Part shown: piece after piece, positions 13,361-25,665 of the stretch
How positions within the stretch are numbered: the stretch's first letter is position 1
Layout: each line of letters begins with the position of its first letter
Assembly (NCBI GenBank): GCA_947623455.1
Contig: OX392534.1
Location: 36,399,426 to 36,463,425, forward strand
DNA length: 64,000 nt
Direction: 5' to 3'
Source of the DNA: Mimachlamys varia
Lineage: Eukaryota; Mollusca; Bivalvia; Pectinida; Pectinidae
Made by a program: the position numbers and the translations under genes
Notes under the pieces: generated by a model
Databases searched by the model: none
Seen by the model: only the letters and a program-made list of their open reading frames with translations
Told to the model about the DNA's origin: nothing

Positions 13361-14464
13361 ATTGTGTCATACTACATTCTTTTCCAACAGCTCATGTGCT
13401 GCGACAGGTTCCAGGACTAGATTTTCATTGTAGAAATCAATATTTAATGAACAACCAGTCTACGCGAGATTTTGAGGTCTACATGTAGGTATATGTATAG
13501 GATCCAGTTAATGTAATAGCATAGTGAGCAAGTTTAAAGCACATAATAATTCAAGTAAAATAAAAAAATCTCTACTGTAGCTCATATTTACACATAAAAC
13601 TTTTGAAATTTATACTTACCTGAGCTATACTATGTGTAAACCTATAAATGAAAGAAATATAAAATACCTATGTTAGTGATATCATAAATTTTATATTTAT
13701 GAAAAAAAATCTTACATGTACATAAAAATAAATGACATTTCACAATCAAAATCATCTTTGTCATGGCAGTTTTATTCACCATATTTATAGCAAAAATAAT
13801 CCTTGCATCAGTCACATTATCTGATGACCAATAAAAGTCTACAGTGGGCCTCAGAAAAACCAGCTTTCCAAAGCCTTCTGTGACACACACGTTACAGAGT
13901 CTCATGGAGTCCATTACATGTGTACATGTAGAATGCCTCTTGTTGGCTGTATATTGTCCACTTCAGTCTCTAGAATCACCATGGCTATATAATGACCATA
14001 TCATGTCACTTAATGGTCTATTACACTGGTCTGGTGGTCAGTTGCAGGTTATAGAAACAGACTCTGAAATATCAGGTTATACACCAATAAATTGATCCGT
14101 CACAAGTGGGAAACTCACAATGTCAGAGGTCTGAACCACTAGAATTGAGATTCCAGAAGCAACATTATTTGAATATGTAGAGGACACACATTTTCTGATC
14201 ACAAGTTAGAAACATTCAGGTCTCAGACTTAGGTCAACTAAAACAATCAGAAAACAAGGCACATGCCATACCCGACTGACATGTCATCAGTAGAGACTTT
14301 ATTACCGGTAAGTCAATCCTGTAGAGTTGCCACAGGAACCAGTCCTGAGCTCTATGTTAACATTTCTGTCTGTTAAATCATAAAATGTTCAGAACTTTAT
14401 GAACTTTACTTCAAACGAATGAAGTTGTTGAAGAGCCCAAGCTACAATGACATCTTTTATCTCA

Positions 14465-14590
14465 ACACTGAGCTTTATGCTCAACACTGAGTCTCTATGC
14501 TCAACACTGAGTCTCTCATCTCAACACTGAGTCTCTATGCTCAACACTGAGTCTCTCATCTCAACACTGAGCTCTTTTATTTCAACACAA
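14465..14590. repeat. Short minisatellite (about 20-bp unit) beside the cyclin-Q stop codon
   Basis: Repeats of ctcaacactgagtctct with atg or cat spacers, about six copies. It ends about 20 bp from the stop codon of cyclin-Q, so it lies in that gene's 3' UTR (cyclin-Q is on the minus strand). Confidence 0.75.
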
Positions 14591-14606
14591 AGATCTGGTC
14601 CAAGTT

Positions 14607-17600
14607 TCAGGGCTGCACAGATGTTTCCAGATCGTAAATGTCAATAAGATCACTCATGATGTCCTTCAGATTTCCTATTGTAGCATCTTCTGCGAACACC
14701 TGCAAAACAGGAAATGTTTTTGTGGAAATCAAGGAAAAATCAATACAACACTGAAAAACAGAAAGGTTCACGCAGTACAGCCAGGAAATTGTTGATTTGT
14801 GATGTTATGTTTGTTGATGGCATTTTAACAGCTATATATGATCGTTAAAGGACATGCCAGGTTTTAGTGGTGGAGGAAAGCTGGAGTTCCTGGAGAAAAC
14901 CCAGAAACCAACCACCAGTACCTGGCAACAGTGAACTGACCCATGTAGGTCTTGAACTCTTGACCCAGAGATATAGGGCTAGTGGTTTGGTGTATTTTAT
15001 TGCCTATTAACAGCCAGGGTCATTTTAGGACGTACCAGGTTTTGGAGATGGAGGAAAGCCGAAGCACCCAGAGAAAAACAACCGACCTACAGTCAGTACC
15101 TGGCAACTGCCTTACTTAGGCCTAAAACTTACAACCCAGAGGTGAAGGGGTGAAGGTAGAAGAATGTCATACACCTTAAACACAGTCACTTTTCCACTGT
15201 TGCCCCAGACGTAGGTATTTAAGTTCACTGTTTTCAGTAAGGGGTCCAGCTCATTTCCGAAGAGAAGTTGCTGTAGTAATATTAATATGGAAACATTTCC
15301 AAAGATTTAGGGGCCATTTGCTACTGGGCTCCTTCATATTTGCATCCCTGCGTGAGGTTTTAATGTCTAACGAATGTAGCAATAACTTGATACAATACAT
15401 TCATACACGAGGGAAATGATAGTCATTTACAATCACGATCAAAGATTTCTTATTTTTCTCGAAGATTTTGTATCAAGTAAAAAAATGTCAGGTCAGAGGG
15501 GAATTCTAAAAGTATAATTATATTCTGCAAGGAGAGGGGCTACCTTTTTTCAGAATCTAATCATGTACAACAATGTATTAGATCTTTGTTTTGTGACCCC
15601 TTTGAATCCCTTCCCTAGTTTTCATATATGGAACAGCCAAAAAAAGAAATTTATTGTTAAGTATTGCAATAGCTACCCTTTTTTCATGATCGTTTTCCAA
15701 GTGTCTGTAGTATTTACCTTCCACCACGGAGTATCCGACTGGAAGTGATAAGGAACATCCACTCCGTGACATTGAAGTGTCATGTACAAAATGGCCACTG
15801 CTATATGATCGGGTTTGTATTTTAACATGACATTGCCATGGTAACAATCACGAAGTAGTGCCCAGGCTGTTCTAGCTATTGGTAAATCCTCCCACCGATA
15901 GGGCTCAAACCAGTCTTTGATGAACTTGAGGTAATGAAGTAGGTACTACAAACGTCGCAAAATAAACAAATGTATTACATGAACATATATTTTAAAGGCC
16001 AAGTAGCTTCAGGAAATTTTTTGTGATTCTGAAAAAAAATCCAGTTTGATAACCATGCAAAAATAAGTCTAAAACGAAGTAAATCTGAGCAGTAACAAAC
16101 AAGAAACTCTTGACAAAAAAATCCAAAGAATTGAAAATAATTCAGGTGGGACCAACTTCAACAACAAGCTGAAGGTAGAAGACAGTTCGACATGGATGCA
16201 TGTTTACAAATACAATGTACCATGTTTCAACTGCTGCTGTACCGGTAACAGTGTAAGAATTCATCTTGAATAGTACTGATATCAGTTAATCTTAACTAAA
16301 TCTATAAATATGATAGGTTATTATGCTTGATTTTCGCTTCAAGTTTTGCCGAAAGTTACGTACAATATATATTGGGCCATTAAACATACCGGGGGTAAAT
16401 CTGAATTTAAAAAATCCACCAAAATGTTGTCCATTTCATTTGTCAACCAAACAACCAAAGACAGTGTACTTCTTGTGATTATTTGCCTATGTTCACATCA
16501 AAACATTAGCAAAGGGCATATACCAGTAATTTTGATTTCAATGATTTGGTTGTTTGTGTTTTACGTCCTATTTGTGTTTTACGTCCTATTTGCAGCTAAG
16601 TTCATTTAAGGACATGCCAGGTTTTAGTGGTGAAGGAAAACCGGAGTTCCTGCAGAAAAACCACCAACCTATGACCAGTACCTGACAACTGTCCCATGTA
16701 AGCTGTGGGAGCCCTAACACCTTATAAACCATTAGTACTTCAGCCAAATTTTAATGATTTACAAGTTAAGTGCCGGGATTATAAATAACAACTTTTAAAA
16801 GTAGCAAGGGATTTTTCTTTGTTATAAGAAAAAGAAACATGCATTAAAATCAATTTTAAAAATGTGTTTTCATGAAAAACTGCATTTCACTCTCGTCATA
16901 TTTTTGGCAAAAAATGATGTTGAAAACTACCATTGAGTTCTTTCAGCCATTTCCAAAATGGAAAACAAGACATGCTTTGTCAAAGTAATCATCAACAGAT
17001 GCTGACTGCAGATATGTTGTGTAGACAAAAAACATAAACAGGCTCAAGTTAGATAAATTTTGTCTCCATAATACACAAGTCATACATGCCGACACTGTAC
17101 GTAAACTTACTCTGTGTGGATGGTCAAACACCACTTTGAAGTTAAGCATTCTGAGGACAAACAGTTCACAGCTGGCTACAGAGTCTCGCAGTGCCCAGTA
17201 CTTGTCGCCCATCTCCAGCGGAGGCTTACTCTTGTGTAGTGTCCTACATACAGAACAGCAGGATATCACACTGGAGCTTATTTTGTGTAAGGACCTTTAT
17301 ACTTGTCAGAATCTGTACCTTACTTGTTAGAAACTACCTTTCTTGTTAGAAACTGTACATTACTTGTCAAGACCTGTACCTAACTTGTCAAGAATTGTAC
17401 CTTACTTGTCACAAACTGTACCTTACTTGTTAGAAACTACCTTTCTTGTTAGAAACTGTATATTACTTGTCAAGAACTGTACCTTACTTGTCAAGAATTG
17501 TACCTTACTTGTCAAGAATTGTACCTTACTTGTCAGAAACTGTACCTTACTTGTCAAGAACTGTACCTTACTTTACCTTACTTGTCAGAAACTACCTTAC

Positions 17601-20254
17601 TTGTCAGAAACTGTACATTACTTGTCAAGAATTGTACATTACTTGTCAAGAACTGTACCTTACTTTACCTTACTTGTCAGAAACTACCTTACTTGTCAGA
17701 AACTACCTTACTTGTCAGAAACTGTACATTACTTGTCAAGAATTGTACATTACTTGTCAAGAACTGTACCTTACTTTACCTTACTTGTCAGAAACTACCT
17801 TACTTGTCAGAAACTACCTTACTTGTCAGAAACTACCTTACTTGTCAGAAACTACCTTACTTGTCAGAAACTACCTTACTTGTCAGAAACTACCTTACTT
17901 GTCAGAAACTACCTTACTTGTCAGAAACTACCTTACTTGTCAGAAACTGTACCTTACTTGTCAGAAACTGTACCTTACTTGTCAGAAACTGTACCTTACT
18001 TGTCAGAAACTGTACCTTACATTCAATAATTATCCAGAAAGTCAAACATTGTCACAGTTAAAGGGAGATAACCTAAGTTTTTATCACTGAATCTCAAACA
18101 AAACCAGATACATGTATATGTAAGCCTTGAACTGACCTTAAGCTAAGAAGTTTTATTTTGATAAATAAAATGAGGCACAAAAATAATTAGTGATATTTAA
18201 TTTATCAAAAAAAACATATTAAAATCAATATAGGAACTTGAGAAAATCAATCTGACATGAACATGAGTGTTAGATTCTATTTATTATATACCTGGGTATT
18301 TACTTTGAGAAACATGCAACGATTTAGGACATTATACCTGTAACAGACATTCACAACATCTCGTAGCTTCAGGTGTTGTTCTTCCACCTTTCCTGCCAGG
18401 TATATTGCAGTTGTAGCTATTGTCTATAAATAAATAAACCATTTCGATTATTTCATTCCCATAACAAAATACAATACATGTCATCATCACTGAATTTAAA
18501 GCAATCCATCACATATATAAAGGCCTTATACTTTGTGTATGCATACTGTACTTAATTAACAGATCATAGAAATATGAATTGGGATACAAATTGTGAAAAT
18601 AACATTATTGAAATATGATGACTTTGGGCTTACCAACTGATAAAAAAATCTACGAATATGGATAATTATCATATATATGTGTACACAAATGTTTCTTTAA
18701 TGCATGAAGCAAGAATGTCACTTCATTTACTGCAAAAATCATAATTACCAGATGACGAAGAAATAAAACTTTCTAATACACCGAATTACTTCATACTTAC
18801 ATATGGGTCATAGTCGTGTAATGAGTTTTCTCTGAAAAATTTGTGGTAGATAACAGCAGCAGTAGCCAGTGGAACAGACTCCAGTCGCAGCCTCTGGCCT
18901 GTAAATAGAGAGTGATTTCTGTAAATGTCAATACTTATTAAATTACCAAATTCGCCATAATTAGCGCCCAGGGACACCTAAGTGATTGCATGGTCCCCAA
19001 GGGGGCACTTAAAAGGATAACAATAGTAGGATATGGACAAAAAATGTCATCTTTATAAAGTTAATTATAAGCATAAGAGTGTATTATGGTGGGAATGGGT
19101 AGTACTCAATATGTGGGACACTATCGTCATCAATTTCGGATCATTTGTACACAAATAACAATATTTGTGGGTTTGTTTCTTGTAAACATAAGCACAGCAA
19201 GGTTTAATTACCTCACAGATGAAAAAATCATTTACTGGGTAGTTGTGACATGATTCATAAGGGTCGCTTATACAATTTTTATACCTCCATAGAATGGGGA
19301 ATGGGCACTTATAAATAGAGGAGAGGCCTAAAATGAAAACAGGTGTGTTTCCGCTAACTTGACCCACAGTTGCTTGAGTTTCTGTCAGTAAATAATAAAT
19401 GGGCCGCGGCTCCATATATATATATAAACATTTTTTTGTATACTGACAGAAACTCAAGCAACTGTGCTTGACCCTACATATTTTTCCAGTCCCGACCCTA
19501 CAGATTTTTTGGTGAAGTGGTGACAATTTTTTTTTTGATAAAATATGTCCACATTATGGCAACTAAACATTTATAGTATGCATATAAAACATTAGGTTCC
19601 AGTGTTTACTTTCAGATATGAAAAAAGTGAAATAAAATAAAAAGTATTTCCGACCTACTTATACCTACCCTGTTGAGGCTATTTTTTTATTTTGGCCTTC
19701 GAACCTTTTCTTCTTCTGTTTAAGTGGTAGAGCTCATCATTTGAGTGTAATTGTCACTGAATTTTGTCCCATTTTTCTCCTCATAATTTTATCAAATTTA
19801 CCAAAAGTAGCTAGATCTACCCAGAATTTTTCAGTTTAAATTTTTGTTGTTAATTCCCTAAGAAATTAGAGTACTCTAGTTGTTCTTACTTGAAAAATGT
19901 TCTTTTGTATTAAAATGTTGTAACTTTGTGATTTCTAAAAAAAATCTCCTTATAACGGCTGATTAAATTCCATTTAAGTACATTCATGCAGTATCATACA
20001 AGAGGACTTATCTTACCAGTCTGGTGGTCTCTATCATAAATATTCGTCAAAACAGGTGACGGTGAGTGCACACACGAACAAATACCTTTGTTACAGTTGT
20101 TATATGTCCAGTTCACACATGTATAGAAAGAATTTAAAAAAAGGCTGATTAACTATATCCAACTATGTATGCATGCTATTGAAATATACTCACCGGCTTC
20201 ATACATAAATCTTACAACCCTAAAATTGACTCGACTCTCAGTGGTAAACGCCAT
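14607..20254 (-). CDS. CCNQ: Cyclin-Q (CCNQ/FAM58A), complete, six exons
   Basis: This is the regulatory cyclin that activates CDK10 in animals. Exons on the minus strand are 20254-20194 (ATG), 18898-18801, 18423-18338, 17243-17111, 15945-15718 and 14699-14607 (TGA). All borders are GT-AG, phases agree, and the total is 232 aa (human about 248). Diagnostic strings are LAGKVEEQH (residues 62-70) in the first cyclin fold, [18 protein letters not shown] in exon 4, [12 protein letters not shown] and [19 protein letters not shown] in exon 5, and the PWWK-VFAED junction to the last exon followed by [13 protein letters not shown]. Each of these matches the cyclin-Q family pattern that I recall. The N-terminus is shorter than in vertebrates, without the alanine/glycine-rich leader. 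Intron 3 holds a long tandem array that ends only about 60 bp before exon 4. Confidence 0.95.
14826..15170 (-). repeat. Two adjacent SINE-like repeat copies in cyclin-Q intron 5
   Basis: Both copies share aggac[a/g]t[g/a]ccaggtttt, then ggaggaaagc, cagtacctggcaac and a terminal aacccagagg or gacccagaga motif. The first spans about 14826-15000 and the second about 15001-15170. A third copy is at 16553-16735. I recognise this as a dispersed repeat common in scallop-like genomes. The strand shown is only that of the host gene. Confidence 0.6.
16553..16735. repeat. Third SINE-like repeat copy, with a duplicated head
   Basis: It starts with gtgttttacgtcctattt given twice in tandem. It then matches the copies at 14826-15170 (aaggacatgccaggttttag, cagtacctgacaactg). 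It lies in cyclin-Q intron 4. Confidence 0.6.
17300..18020. repeat. Tandem array in cyclin-Q intron 3 (units of 18 and about 21 bp)
   Basis: About 35 copies of accttacttgtcagaaact, in forms with or without gt inserted (ctgtacc versus ctacc). Higher-order blocks carry ttacctt doublets. On the gene strand the unit reads gacaagtaaggta, so the intron holds dozens of donor-like AAGTAAG words. The array stops about 60 bp before the exon-4 acceptor. It is open in all three forward frames (up to 228 codons) only because of its periodicity. Confidence 0.92.
19365..19466. mobile_element. MITE copy 1, 102 bp, 26-bp perfect TIRs, 7-bp TSD
   Basis: The left TIR starts cacagttgcttgagtttctg (19365-19390), and its perfect inverse is at 19441-19466. 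Flanks are a direct repeat cttgacc at 19358-19364 and 19467-19473. The core includes gggccgcggctccatatata. It lies in cyclin-Q intron 1. A second, longer copy is at 43204-43337. Confidence 0.9.
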
Positions 20255-22827
20255 TCCGCCGGTAGTCTCCCTTAGCTGACTTTCAGTACATCCGGTTTGT
20301 CTTATCGTTACATTTGCCTGATTTATCAACATCTTTCCCGCGTCTTTTTGTAGTTGAAAGCACAGGGGCTAGGCACGGACTATGATTGCCAAACAGTTAT
20401 TTTACTTCTCTCGAATATAACCCTTCCCCCTACTATATATCATTGATACAGATATATAGTAGTGGAAGGGGTTATAATCGAGAGTGGTTAAATAGCTACC
20501 TGACAATAATTTCATAGTGACGTTTTTACCTGACAATAATTTCATAGTGCCTAGCACCTGAAGTTGAAAGCCGGGTACCGTCATTAGGCCTACAATCAGG
20601 ACATTTCATGTATTTTTTTCAGATTATTCACCCTGAAATATTTTCCTGTTTTTTCCCCCCATTAAAATCATTTTCCTTAATTTTCCTGTTGCTCAGCTGG
20701 TATATATTCGATTAATGCAGAGTATTATTGATATCCTATCCAACTATACACATGTAGTAATTTCGTGAAAATTCTATATACTTCTTTTAATAGCTAATTC
20801 TGTCACAGTCTGTGAGATTTAAATTACAAATACCCTTCAGTAAACACGTCTGATATGTAGGTTAAAAAGTTTTAGACAAATGATCAACATTTTAACATGA
20901 CTTGAGCTTCATAACATTCGTGAACTATCCCAAATGGAAATCCTGACCTTTTTTTACCGTCGAGAGTGATTTCAGGGCTGTGACCACGGGATCAAACAAT
21001 CAAAGGTACACTGTAGTTTTCTATCCATATTATTATTTTTGATATTTTGTAATTTCATACACCAGAAATATAGAAATTAAGATGATAAACATATTCCACC
21101 ATATCCATTATCAGTGGGTTGCGATGATCTTTGCAAAAAAAAAAAAACGTGTAAGTGTGCGTAACCCACGGAGTGTCGAAAGTGAAGAAACTCTTAAAAG
21201 TTGGAATTAAAAAGAGACACAGCACGCCGCACTGGCCTCTTATTGTCTAAGCCACCCACCAAAGAAGTGTCAACGAAATCTGCCCCGTCCCCCGCTTCCA
21301 TCTCGTCTCATTGGCCCAAATTTAGTTCAGAACCCAAACTAGCTGTAACAAATTATCATGCCCCTGTGCTATGGATTTGCGTGATCCCATGTGTAACCGT
21401 CCTCGATACTCAAGGGAGTACACATTGAATAACACAAATGAGCGACACTCGACCTCAGAGCGGAATCGTCATTTTACTTATGTAAACAATCTTATTACGC
21501 AACCAAAAACGTCTATGTGACGTTTCGATGTTTAGTACGGGTTGTACAAATAATGTCACTTTCACTGGACTAATGAATGGCATGTGACAGAGTTCATACC
21601 GTACTAGTCAGCAAACAAAAGTTACATAGAAAAAATATTTCATTGATTGTCTATCAAGACTTTTAAAATAATTCAGACGTTCTTAACCGAAGATTGTTTT
21701 TACAAATACGGCCATTTTACCCGTTACAATTCCGCGTCATTGATGTACATTTCTTCCGTTTTACATGCTATATTAATAACCTAACTCCATTTTGGTGGCA
21801 TTTTTCTGCCGTCGACTTTCGACTTGTGAGTTGTGATGTCGACATAATTTTTAGACGTCGACATATGCTGAAAAGATATAATAATAACAATGAATATTAA
21901 CAAGAGGTTCTTATACACCGTTTTATCACAACCTACAATGTGTCAAAGCGTTTCACAAATTATTATCCGTGGTTATAGGGTCCAGCTAATATATCGTTCT
22001 CAAATCCCTGACGAGCATTCAATCGGTGCTGCCATTTCAGCGCTCACAGCTAGCATTCTAAATTTTCACTGCCCAACCAAGTACTCATTTACAGTTATGT
22101 AGACTGGAACAAGCGGAGTAAAGTATTTTGCTCAAGGATACAACACACTGCAGTGCCGTGATCGTGACTCGAACTCGAAACCCTTCGATCACGCCCTCCT
22201 ATGCCGACATAATCTATGAATACGTCGCAGTGACGTTTTAATAATGTCGACATATTGTTATCGATGAAGATTCTATTGGTGCAGAGAATACTGTATTATA
22301 TATATGTGATAATATGAAAAATGTATACTTTCTTTATAGATGATCTTATTACATTGACAGTCGAGCCACGATAGCCCGGGAGCTTTGGAAACATTTCCAA
22401 CTGCACTATATATGCGGTCACTCAATGCATGTTTGTTTGAGTGTTTTTATGTCCCATGCTTCAATGTAGAGTAGTTTGGTTTTTCAGCAGACTATCTCGT
22501 TTGTCCGCAAACATAGTTGTGAAATTTCGAGGCGTCAAAACGCGATTTTGTGCCCAAAACCTATTCGCAGAGGATTAATTTCGCAAATCACAATTTCTGC
22601 CTATATTGCAAAATTAAAAATCCTCAAGAATATTATCAACTAAATGGTCAAAGCCATATATCGCTGACACGTAATAATTAAGTACCCCTTCCCCATCTTA
22701 ACCAGATATTTACTTACACCCTTGCCAATCTGATTTAAATACAGATCCTAGTTCTCACTCCGTTTTACAAGGATCTGACAACATCCCATAAAAGGTCACG
22801 TTCAAATGACCTTTGTCTCCTCTTTAT
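20255..22827. other. Cyclin-Q upstream region and intergenic
   Basis: The promoter of cyclin-Q should lie just above 20254. I see no TATA box that I would defend. The stretch holds the hairpin at 20408-20484. Around 22728 there is a fragment (ccaatctgatttaaatacag) related to the arms of the inverted repeat at 47992-48133. At 21328-21360 a segment (aactagctgtaacaaatt) recurs at 34876. No exon could be supported. Confidence 0.45.
20408..20549. repeat. Imperfect hairpin followed by a 23-bp direct repeat
   Basis: The arm ctctcgaatataaccctt...ctactatata (20408-20439) pairs with 20453-20484 with a few mismatches. Next to it, tacctgacaataatttcata with gtg is present twice (20497-20519 and 20527-20549). 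This may be the remains of a small foldback element. Confidence 0.6.
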
Positions 22828-24612
22828 TTAAAGGGGCATCCCGCGAAAGCCTAAATGCCTGTTCTTGAATATACATGGCGTCTGCACTACTAATTATACT
22901 TTCCTGTTATTCCCAAATTCAAAAGTCCACTCAAAATGTCTATAATGACCACTTGCAAAATCGCATTCCTCGGGAAAGCCCAGATAAAAATAGCGGGGAT
23001 GACGCAACGTGACAGGTGTGCCGCAAGTTTCCTGCTCAGTTTGACGGAAGGGGCCATACGGGAGGGACGCGTAATGTATACGGCTGATGAAACAGAGACA
23101 AAGTCCGTGTATAAACTTATTGAATCACATTCACATTGAAATTAGACATCAATTGCACACATACCGATATTCAAATGAAGAATAATTGTCGGCATATCGG
23201 CACCATATATCGATCGACACCAGGAATTATCTATATTATATTTATCTGACCGAGACCGGTACACATGGGTACGGAATACGGCCATGGTACAAACCTTAAT
23301 TTATGTAAAAGGTAATATTCACGAACCAACTTTTCAGATGATTTCATAAAATGTATGTAGCATGCATTGAAAAGTTCGAAAATAAAATGACATGAAATGT
23401 TTGCGATTTTTTTTACAACTCAATGTCTTGAGGATTTTTTTTTTTCAGACTATATATACAAAGTACATTCATATTCATTTAAAATCTATCCAACTTTCAG
23501 CGTCTTCACACGTTAACACATATCACGGAATGCGAATATTTAAGTCCACACACTCATATAACGACACAATATAAGCATGACTACATGTCTATCAGATTTG
23601 GAACTGTTGAAACACTTATAACTACACGTTATGAATATGTTTTGATAATTCCGCTTTCTTTTTACATCTTTTTGTCGTCTTGTAAAGGGACGGTGACTTT
23701 AAAAAAAAAAAAACCTGCAGGAATGGAATATACATATAAGTATATGTTGTATAACTTTGGTTTTTTTTTTATTTTTTTTTCCCAGTTATGTATATATTTT
23801 CGTATCAAATTCAATACCGGGGTCGCAAACCAATGATATTTGTACCTCCACTAATTTATAGATTAAGTATGAATATCACTTTTTTTTACGTGTGAAAACA
23901 AATTTTTATATTCCTTTTGTCCAAGTTGAAGCCGTATGTACCTCGGTCGCACGTCCCATTTTACAACGTAATCAAACGACTTTTTTCTGTTATGGTATAT
24001 ATAGTATTTGAAAATGGCTTTCTATCCAGCAATATAATTAAATCATACTGTTTTACTGGAACATAAGATTTTATGAAGAGTATATTATAAAACAAACTTT
24101 TAAGTTTAATATTACACACGCATTTTATGCAACAGAAGACTGAAACAGTTTCCCCTTGGGTAGCCTCAAGACCAAATCAAAGCTTATGTTACCGTTATAC
24201 AGAAGAAATATGTAACATACACACAATAGAGCAGGTACATTCTCCTTAGAATACTTCCCATCTCTCAATATGATTCCGTAACGCAGTCTTGTGTCATATT
24301 TTGACCATTCGGCAACTTTTCGCTTAGTAGTTAGGCCTTATATATTATCCTAGTGTAACGGTAATAACAGATAGAGTGTTTACAATGGAAACGGCGCTCG
24401 CTGCGCATGCGTTGGTAGATGGAAATCCCAAATCAGAACGTCTGGCCAGACGTTTTGGATTTCCACTAGTTATTTTGAAATTATTTATTTTATGAATGCA
24501 TGTCAGCGGAATCCGATCGTCGTAGTCCATAAGAATACCCACTCGATATGTGTATGTAATATTTTGGAAAAAAAATATGAAAAAAGCTTACTTTCGCGGG
24601 ATGCCCCTTTAA
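22828..24612 (-). mobile_element. TTAA-flanked TIR element, copy A (about 1.8 kb)
   Basis: The termini are perfect inverted 22-mers. The left one starts ttaaaggggcatcccgcgaa (22828) and the right one is its inverse ending cccctttaa (24612). The outermost TTAA fits a piggyBac-like target duplication. Copy B (33428-35314) is in the opposite orientation and shares interior blocks, for example gccgaatggtcaaa and atgcgtgtgtaa. No full transposase frame is visible, so it is probably non-autonomous. Confidence 0.82.
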
Positions 24613-24854
24613 CACTAAAATAATTTTCCAATAACCTGTCATCTTGCAGCAAGCCATTTCGTCACATTATTCCATATGAACTTTTTCCAGCTTCTTGTCC
24701 CGTCATACCTCGATAGGGAGGACATGCGATATAGTCAATCTTGACATTTTCAATTTGTAGGACTAAAACTCGTGAAAGTAATTCACAACATGTGTACAAC
24801 GAATCCTTACTTTTTGACGTTTGATCCCCAGATTTTCTGCGTACTGTGAAGTTG

Positions 24855-25060
24855 TCGAATGGTGCAGTGGATAGCGCACCTGCTTTAGCTTTCACGAAGG
24901 CGCCCGGGGTTCGATTCCACGATCGGACGTGAAAAGGTTGGGGTGATCACCTTCCCGACCACGTAGAATTTCTTCGGGTACTCCGGTTTCCGCACACAAT
25001 AAGAACATCACACGCGCTAACAGCCGAGCCAACAAGAGTGATACATGTTGGATAACTTGT
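24855..25060 (+). mobile_element. tRNA-derived SINE (partial)
   Basis: The head carries pol III promoter boxes: A box tggtgcagtgg at 24860-24870 and B box ggttcgattcc at 24908-24918, with normal spacing. It is followed by a body with cttcgggtactccggtttcc, a core I recall from invertebrate SINEs. It cannot be a functional tRNA, because the acceptor stem does not close and there is no proper anticodon arm. No clear tail or target duplication is seen. Confidence 0.75.
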
Positions 25061-25665
25061 TTCATAATAAGTGCGAATTCTGCGTAATAACACACGACAA
25101 TGTAAGATTCCGTGGTTGTAATAAATCTAAACGATTATTGTTTTATGAATTTAATATTGCTTATATACTTAACAAATAAACAACGACTGAATTCTCACAC
25201 TAGGCTGATATCAACTGAAACATTCCGAGAAAGAAAATATAAGCAAGTTCCTTTATGAAAAAGCATGATTTATGTTTTGATACGTGACGTTACCGCCCTT
25301 GCGATGAGTCTATATGTGGGCATATATATACAACAGTAAACAACGTATTGTTTACATTACAGTGTTTGTATGTGTCGACGTGCTATTTCGTATGTGTATA
25401 ATGTAGGACACGGTGTTCATCCTTTCAGCTAGTATATGTAATATAGAAACCACACATCGGAAATATGAAATTCTCTATTGTGTATTGAATGAAGCGTGAC
25501 TTCAAATACCCGACTGTACACAAGCAGCAACAGAGCGTAACAACAGCGCGATTATACCCGTAAACACGACTAGGTGACGCAAGTTGGACGGAACCGGGAA
25601 GTAGTGTGAAGGTATTATGTGAAATGGACTGAGGGAAATTATACAAACCAGCAGTAGTGTTCAAA

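Noticed and set aside
15160..15290. Possible extra cyclin-Q exon on the minus strand
   Set aside because: Short frame without good borders. The exon 15945-15718 joins directly to 14699-14607 in the family order (PWWK-VFAED).
17343..18090. Three overlapping open frames of up to 228 codons in the forward strand
   Set aside because: They are translations of the tandem array in three frames (YLSETV..., LTCQKL..., LLVRNC...). They lie inside an intron of cyclin-Q on the other strand.
19065..19526. 153-codon minus-strand frame in cyclin-Q intron 1
   Set aside because: It runs through the MITE at 19365-19466 and shows no family features. The proven exons of the gene lie on either side.
24855..24930. 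tRNA gene
   Set aside because: A and B boxes are present, but the cloverleaf does not close and a SINE body follows.
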